A stretch of DNA of 64,000 bases. Source: Natronomonas gomsonensis (GTDB lineage Archaea > Halobacteriota > Halobacteria > Halobacteriales > Haloarculaceae). A model generated the notes under the pieces. It made no database searches. It was not told the origin of the DNA and saw only the letters and a list, made by a program, of their open reading frames with translations. The stretch's first letter is position 1. Each line of letters starts with the position of its first letter. Positions 61,526-64,000 of the stretch are shown here, in pieces. The stretch is taken from NCBI RefSeq assembly GCF_024300825.1, contig NZ_CP101323.1:62001-126000 (forward strand). The letters are read 5' to 3'. A program made the position numbers and the translations under genes.

Positions 61526-62009
61526 CGCCCACATCTTCCGGGATTCTGACAGGGATGGCGAAATCTCTCCAAGCGGAGTGTGGGGGGTATCGAATGCCCG
61601 TTGTGCCAGAACATTTATTGGAAACTGGGATGGGACTACAGGTGGGCAGCATATTCCCTGGCGATTCGGTGAAGAATCCCCCACCCCTATCCCCACCCAC
61701 CTTGCCGCCCCGTTTTCGCTGTCGTCCGAGAGTGACCCACCGTCCCCCATCCGCCATAATGCCACGGGATAACAATAGTCACGCTGCCGGCTATCTCCGT
61801 TGTTTAATACCAGGGGCGAAAGTGCGCCTCGCCCCGAGTTTTTGATGCAGTTGGTATCCGGCCCACCACTGCAAGACATTTCGAAACCGAGGGACCCGCG
61901 TTCGTCGACGAGTTGGGTCGTTCGGTAGAGATATGTCGACGATACGTGCCATCGGGTGGTCACACGCCTCCAGAAAGCACTTATTCGGTACCCACTTACG
62001 CTGGAACCC
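61526..62009 (+). other. Non-coding gap of about 480 nt with promoter-like and terminator-like signals
   Basis: The GC content is visibly lower than in neighbouring genes, and no frame has haloarchaeal codon bias. A TATA-like TTTATT lies at 61614-61619, the inverted pair GGTGGG (61641-61646) / CCCACC (61696-61701) could fold, and a hairpin plus T-run ends at 61843. These are compatible with an untranslated RNA of about 200 nt on the plus strand, or with a long 3' UTR of the LWR-salt transcript. No known RNA family was recognised. Confidence 0.4.
61813..61843 (+). terminator. Intrinsic terminator-like hairpin with T-run
   Basis: GGGGCG (61813-61818) and CGCCCC (61830-61835) form a strong 6 bp stem with an 11 nt loop; GAG and five T follow to 61843. 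This is a rare, clear terminator pattern in this window and marks the end of some plus-strand transcript. Confidence 0.55.
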
Positions 62010-62633
62010 ATGAGCGTCCCGTCCTACGACCACTGGGTGTTCGACCTCGACGGCACCCTCGTCGACGTAGAACCGGGATACGTCCACGACGTGTTCGACC
62101 GAGTCGGCGACCGAGTCGGCTACGATTTCTCCGAACGGGAGGCCGAGGCGGTGTGGCACGGTCTGGGCGGCGTTCGCAACGACCAACTTTCCGAGTGGGG
62201 CGTCGACGTCGAGACGTTCTGGGAGGTGTACCACGAGGAGGAAGACCCCGAGGCCCGCGCCGACGCAACCTACCTCTACGACGACGCCGAGGTGGTCGGG
62301 GACCTCGATTCGCCGACGGTGCTCGTCACGCACTGTCAGGAGTACCTCACCGACCCGGTGTTGGAGGCGCTCGACATCGGCGACTGGTTCGATGCGGTCG
62401 TCTGCTGTACCGAGGAGACCGGCTGGAAACCGGACCCGGAACCCGTCCACATGGCGCTGTCGTCGGTCGGCGCCGACGGCGACGGCGTCCTCGTCGGCGA
62501 CGGGCCCCACGATGTCGGCGCAGCGTGGAACGCCGGCCTCGCCGGCGCACACGTCGAACGCCACGGCCACGACCGACGTGGCCTGTGTGTCGTCGGCGAC
62601 CACCGCGTCGACCGCGTCGACGAACTCGTTTAG
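62010..62633 (+). CDS. HAD-superfamily hydrolase (phosphoglycolate phosphatase-like)
   Basis: 207 residues from ATG 62010. WVFDLDGTLVD is HAD motif I with the nucleophilic and acid Asp; TVLVTHCQEYL gives motif II Thr, GWKPDPEPVHMAL motif III Lys, and VLVGDGPHDVGAAWNAGLAG motif IV Asp. Cap domain between motifs I and II is helical. It hydrolyses a small phosphate ester in the cytoplasm. Its stop overlaps the 3' end of the small zinc-ribbon gene by 4 nt, convergently. Confidence 0.9.
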   Translation: MSVPSYDHWVFDLDGTLVDVEPGYVHDVFDRVGDRVGYDFSEREAEAVWHGLGGVRNDQLSEWGVDVETFWEVYHEEEDPEARADATYLYDDAEVVGDLDSPTVLVTHCQEYLTDPVLEALDIGDWFDAVVCCTEETGWKPDPEPVHMALSSVGADGDGVLVGDGPHDVGAAWNAGLAGAHVERHGHDRRGLCVVGDHRVDRVDELV

Positions 62634-62836
62634 TCGTACAGTTCGTCGTCGAGCGGCAACTCGAAGTCGCCCTCTTCGACACTCTCGACGGCCGCATCAA
62701 TTTCGAGTGCCTCGCCGCACTCCGGACAGGGGAGCGCCAGCGTCACGTGAATGCCCCCGTCCCCCTCGTAGAGTTCCAACACGTCGGTATCGCCCGGATA
62801 CAGGTACTCGGCATCGAGTTCGTGGTCACAAGACAT
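62630..62836 (-). CDS. Small zinc-ribbon-like protein
   Basis: 68 residues. N-terminal SCDHELDAEYLYPGDTDVLELYEG and then LALPCPECGEALEIDAAV: one CPEC pair plus early Cys-x-His may bind a single zinc. Highly acidic. It lies between a HAD phosphatase (convergent) and the MoeA-fusion gene on the same strand (31 nt downstream of its stop), and may be translated with that gene. Function unknown. Confidence 0.7.
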   Translation of the reverse strand: MSCDHELDAEYLYPGDTDVLELYEGDGGIHVTLALPCPECGEALEIDAAVESVEEGDFELPLDDELYD

Positions 62837-62867
62837 ACCGAATCATGCGGTCCGTGCCGACAAAAAC

Positions 62868-64000
62868 CTACTGCGAGTCGTAACCTGACAGCGACTCGAT
62901 GACCGAGGCACCGTCATCGATGACTGCCGCCAGACGCTCGACCTCCGGCTTTTCGAGGCGGTCGTCGCTTCCGTACACCCGAACCGTCTCGGTTCCGCAG
63001 GGGACGAACCCCATCCCGAGTGCGTCGGCGGTCGCGGCCAATCCGAGGCCGACGTCGGCCTTCCCGGCGAGGACCTTCCTGGCGGGCGATTCGTGGGCGC
63101 GGACAGAGAACTCGAAGCCGTCGATTGCACTCACGAGGTTGTGACGGTCGACGCCGCGTTCGTCTGCGAGGTCGGCAATGGCGTCGCCGAGGGTGCTCCG
63201 AAGCCCGGAGTCGGTCGTCCGGTTGACGAACCAGAGTTCCCGGTCGACGAGGTCGGTGAGGCCATCGATGTCGTCGGGATTGCCGGCGGGGACGACCAGC
63301 CCCCACTCGCGGGTCCAGCCGCCGAGTTCGGTCGCGTCGTCGGGTTCGGCGTCGCCCGAGACGACGGCCACGTCGGTGACGCCGTCGCGGAGTCGTCTGA
63401 TTCCCTGTCGGCTGCCGACGCCGAGATACCTCGGTCGCTCGATTCGGTCCAACAGTCGCGACAGCGCGGGGTCGTCCTCGCCGGCGCCAAACAGACTGGG
63501 CGGGCGAACGTCGGCGGAGAACAACTGTACCTCGACTTTTTCGCCCGAGTCGAGGTACTCCATGTCTGGGTCGACGGCGACGACGCCGTCGGCCTCGACG
63601 AGACTCGTTGTCGCGCCGCTGCCCTTGTCGACCGGGTAGACGAGCGTGTTTCCGTCGCCGTCTTCGATTACTCCGGCCGGCATGTATCGCAGTCGCCCCT
63701 CGCTGTATCGCTCCCGGACGGCCATCTCGCCGGAGATGGTGGCGGTTCGCGGCTCCGGCAGTCCCGCGGCGCGCCGCACTGCGGGCGCGACGAAGGTCCG
63801 GAAGATTGTCAGCGCCGAAACCGGGTAGCCAGGCAGGCCGATGTACGCGCTCCCGTCCAACCGCCCGACGAGCATCGGCTTGCCGGGCTTGACCGCGACA
63901 CCGTGCAGCAGGAGTTCGCCCGTCTCCTCGATGACGCGGTAGATGACGTCGACGGCCGACGCCGAGGTCGACCCCGAGGAGAGAACGAGGTCACACTCGC
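62868..64000 (-). CDS. MoeA-type molybdopterin protein fused to a periplasmic-binding-like domain (5' end outside window)
   Basis: The minus-strand frame is open from the window edge to the stop at 62868, about 377 residues; the N-terminus lies beyond the edge. SSGSTSASAVDVIYRVIEETGELLLHGVAVKPGKPMLVGRL and GLPGYPVSALTIFRTFVAPAVR are the MoeA molybdopterin and Mg/PxYP regions, followed by the MoeA C-terminal barrel. From about residue 180, LGVGSRQGIRRLRDGVTDVAVVSGDAE and VVPAGNPDDIDGLTDLVDRELWFVNRTTDSGLR resemble a ModE/LysR or PBP-type ligand domain. It may insert molybdate or tungstate and sense it. The usual GGxSxG is here SGSTSAS. Confidence 0.85.
   Translation of the reverse strand, partial: ECDLVLSSGSTSASAVDVIYRVIEETGELLLHGVAVKPGKPMLVGRLDGSAYIGLPGYPVSALTIFRTFVAPAVRRAAGLPEPRTATISGEMAVRERYSEGRLRYMPAGVIEDGDGNTLVYPVDKGSGATTSLVEADGVVAVDPDMEYLDSGEKVEVQLFSADVRPPSLFGAGEDDPALSRLLDRIERPRYLGVGSRQGIRRLRDGVTDVAVVSGDAEPDDATELGGWTREWGLVVPAGNPDDIDGLTDLVDRELWFVNRTTDSGLRSTLGDAIADLADERGVDRHNLVSAIDGFEFSVRAHESPARKVLAGKADVGLGLAATADALGMGFVPCGTETVRVYGSDDRLEKPEVERLAAVIDDGASVIESLSGYDSQ

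Noticed and set aside
61560..61620. tRNA-like stretch with GGGGGTATCGAATGCCC
   Set aside because: No complete cloverleaf can be drawn; acceptor and D stems are missing.
61478..62011. 177-codon minus-strand frame in the non-coding gap
   Set aside because: Rich in Ser, Arg, Trp and Cys with low Asp/Glu, unlike the acidic proteins of this genome, and it crosses a likely terminator hairpin.

Overview
This 64 kb window is chromosomal DNA of a halophilic archaeon (class Halobacteria). The evidence is high GC with strong G/C at third codon positions, very acidic proteins, twin-arginine (Tat) lipoprotein signals, AT-rich TATA-like boxes about 25-32 nt upstream of many start codons (leaderless transcription), and typically archaeal genes: the large subunit of replication factor C, a fused AhbAB siroheme decarboxylase, PdxS and a MaeB-type malic enzyme. 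I call 64 protein genes (two cut by the window edges), one tRNA-Ile(GAU), one probable gene remnant and several regulatory or structured sites.

Layout. 0-9 kb: an iron-type ABC binding lipoprotein cut by the left edge, a HEAT-repeat zinc-ribbon protein, glutaredoxin, membrane and CHY zinc proteins, Nudix hydrolase, extended SDR, a haloalkane-dehalogenase-like hydrolase followed by a gene remnant, and a hybrid sensor kinase. 9-17 kb: cyclophilin lipoprotein, small regulators, two-domain multicopper oxidase, Baeyer-Villiger-type monooxygenase, TrpD-like protein, AhbAB. 17-27 kb: an iron-responsive island with an FbpB-type permease, a two-subunit GMC dehydrogenase, two glycosyltransferases, an FbpA-type binding protein and a protein resembling plant reversibly glycosylated polypeptides. 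27-41 kb: MFS carrier, tRNA-Ile, FxsA, phosphoglycerate mutase, PdxS, ATP-grasp protein, a membrane protein of five internal repeats, a sensor kinase, homoserine kinase and a flavin oxidoreductase. 41-54 kb: second flavoprotein, SLC13 transporter, small haloarchaeal proteins, CarB, HD hydrolase, RfcL. 54-64 kb: a complete polar amino-acid ABC operon, malic enzyme, CtaA, PCD plus LWR-salt protein, a roughly 480 nt non-coding gap with a terminator-like hairpin, a HAD phosphatase, and a MoeA protein fused to a binding-protein-like domain, cut by the right edge.

The most interesting feature is a dispersed set of six near-identical palindromes, TTAGG-N4-CCTAA, placed just upstream of transport genes, the GMC pair and glycosyltransferase genes. 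The motif matches the kind of site bound by DtxR-family metal regulators. I infer an iron-limitation regulon that combines Fe(III) import with a periplasmic Fe-S/FAD sugar or alcohol dehydrogenase and cell-surface glycan synthesis. No regulator gene and no ATPase for the iron importers is present in the window.
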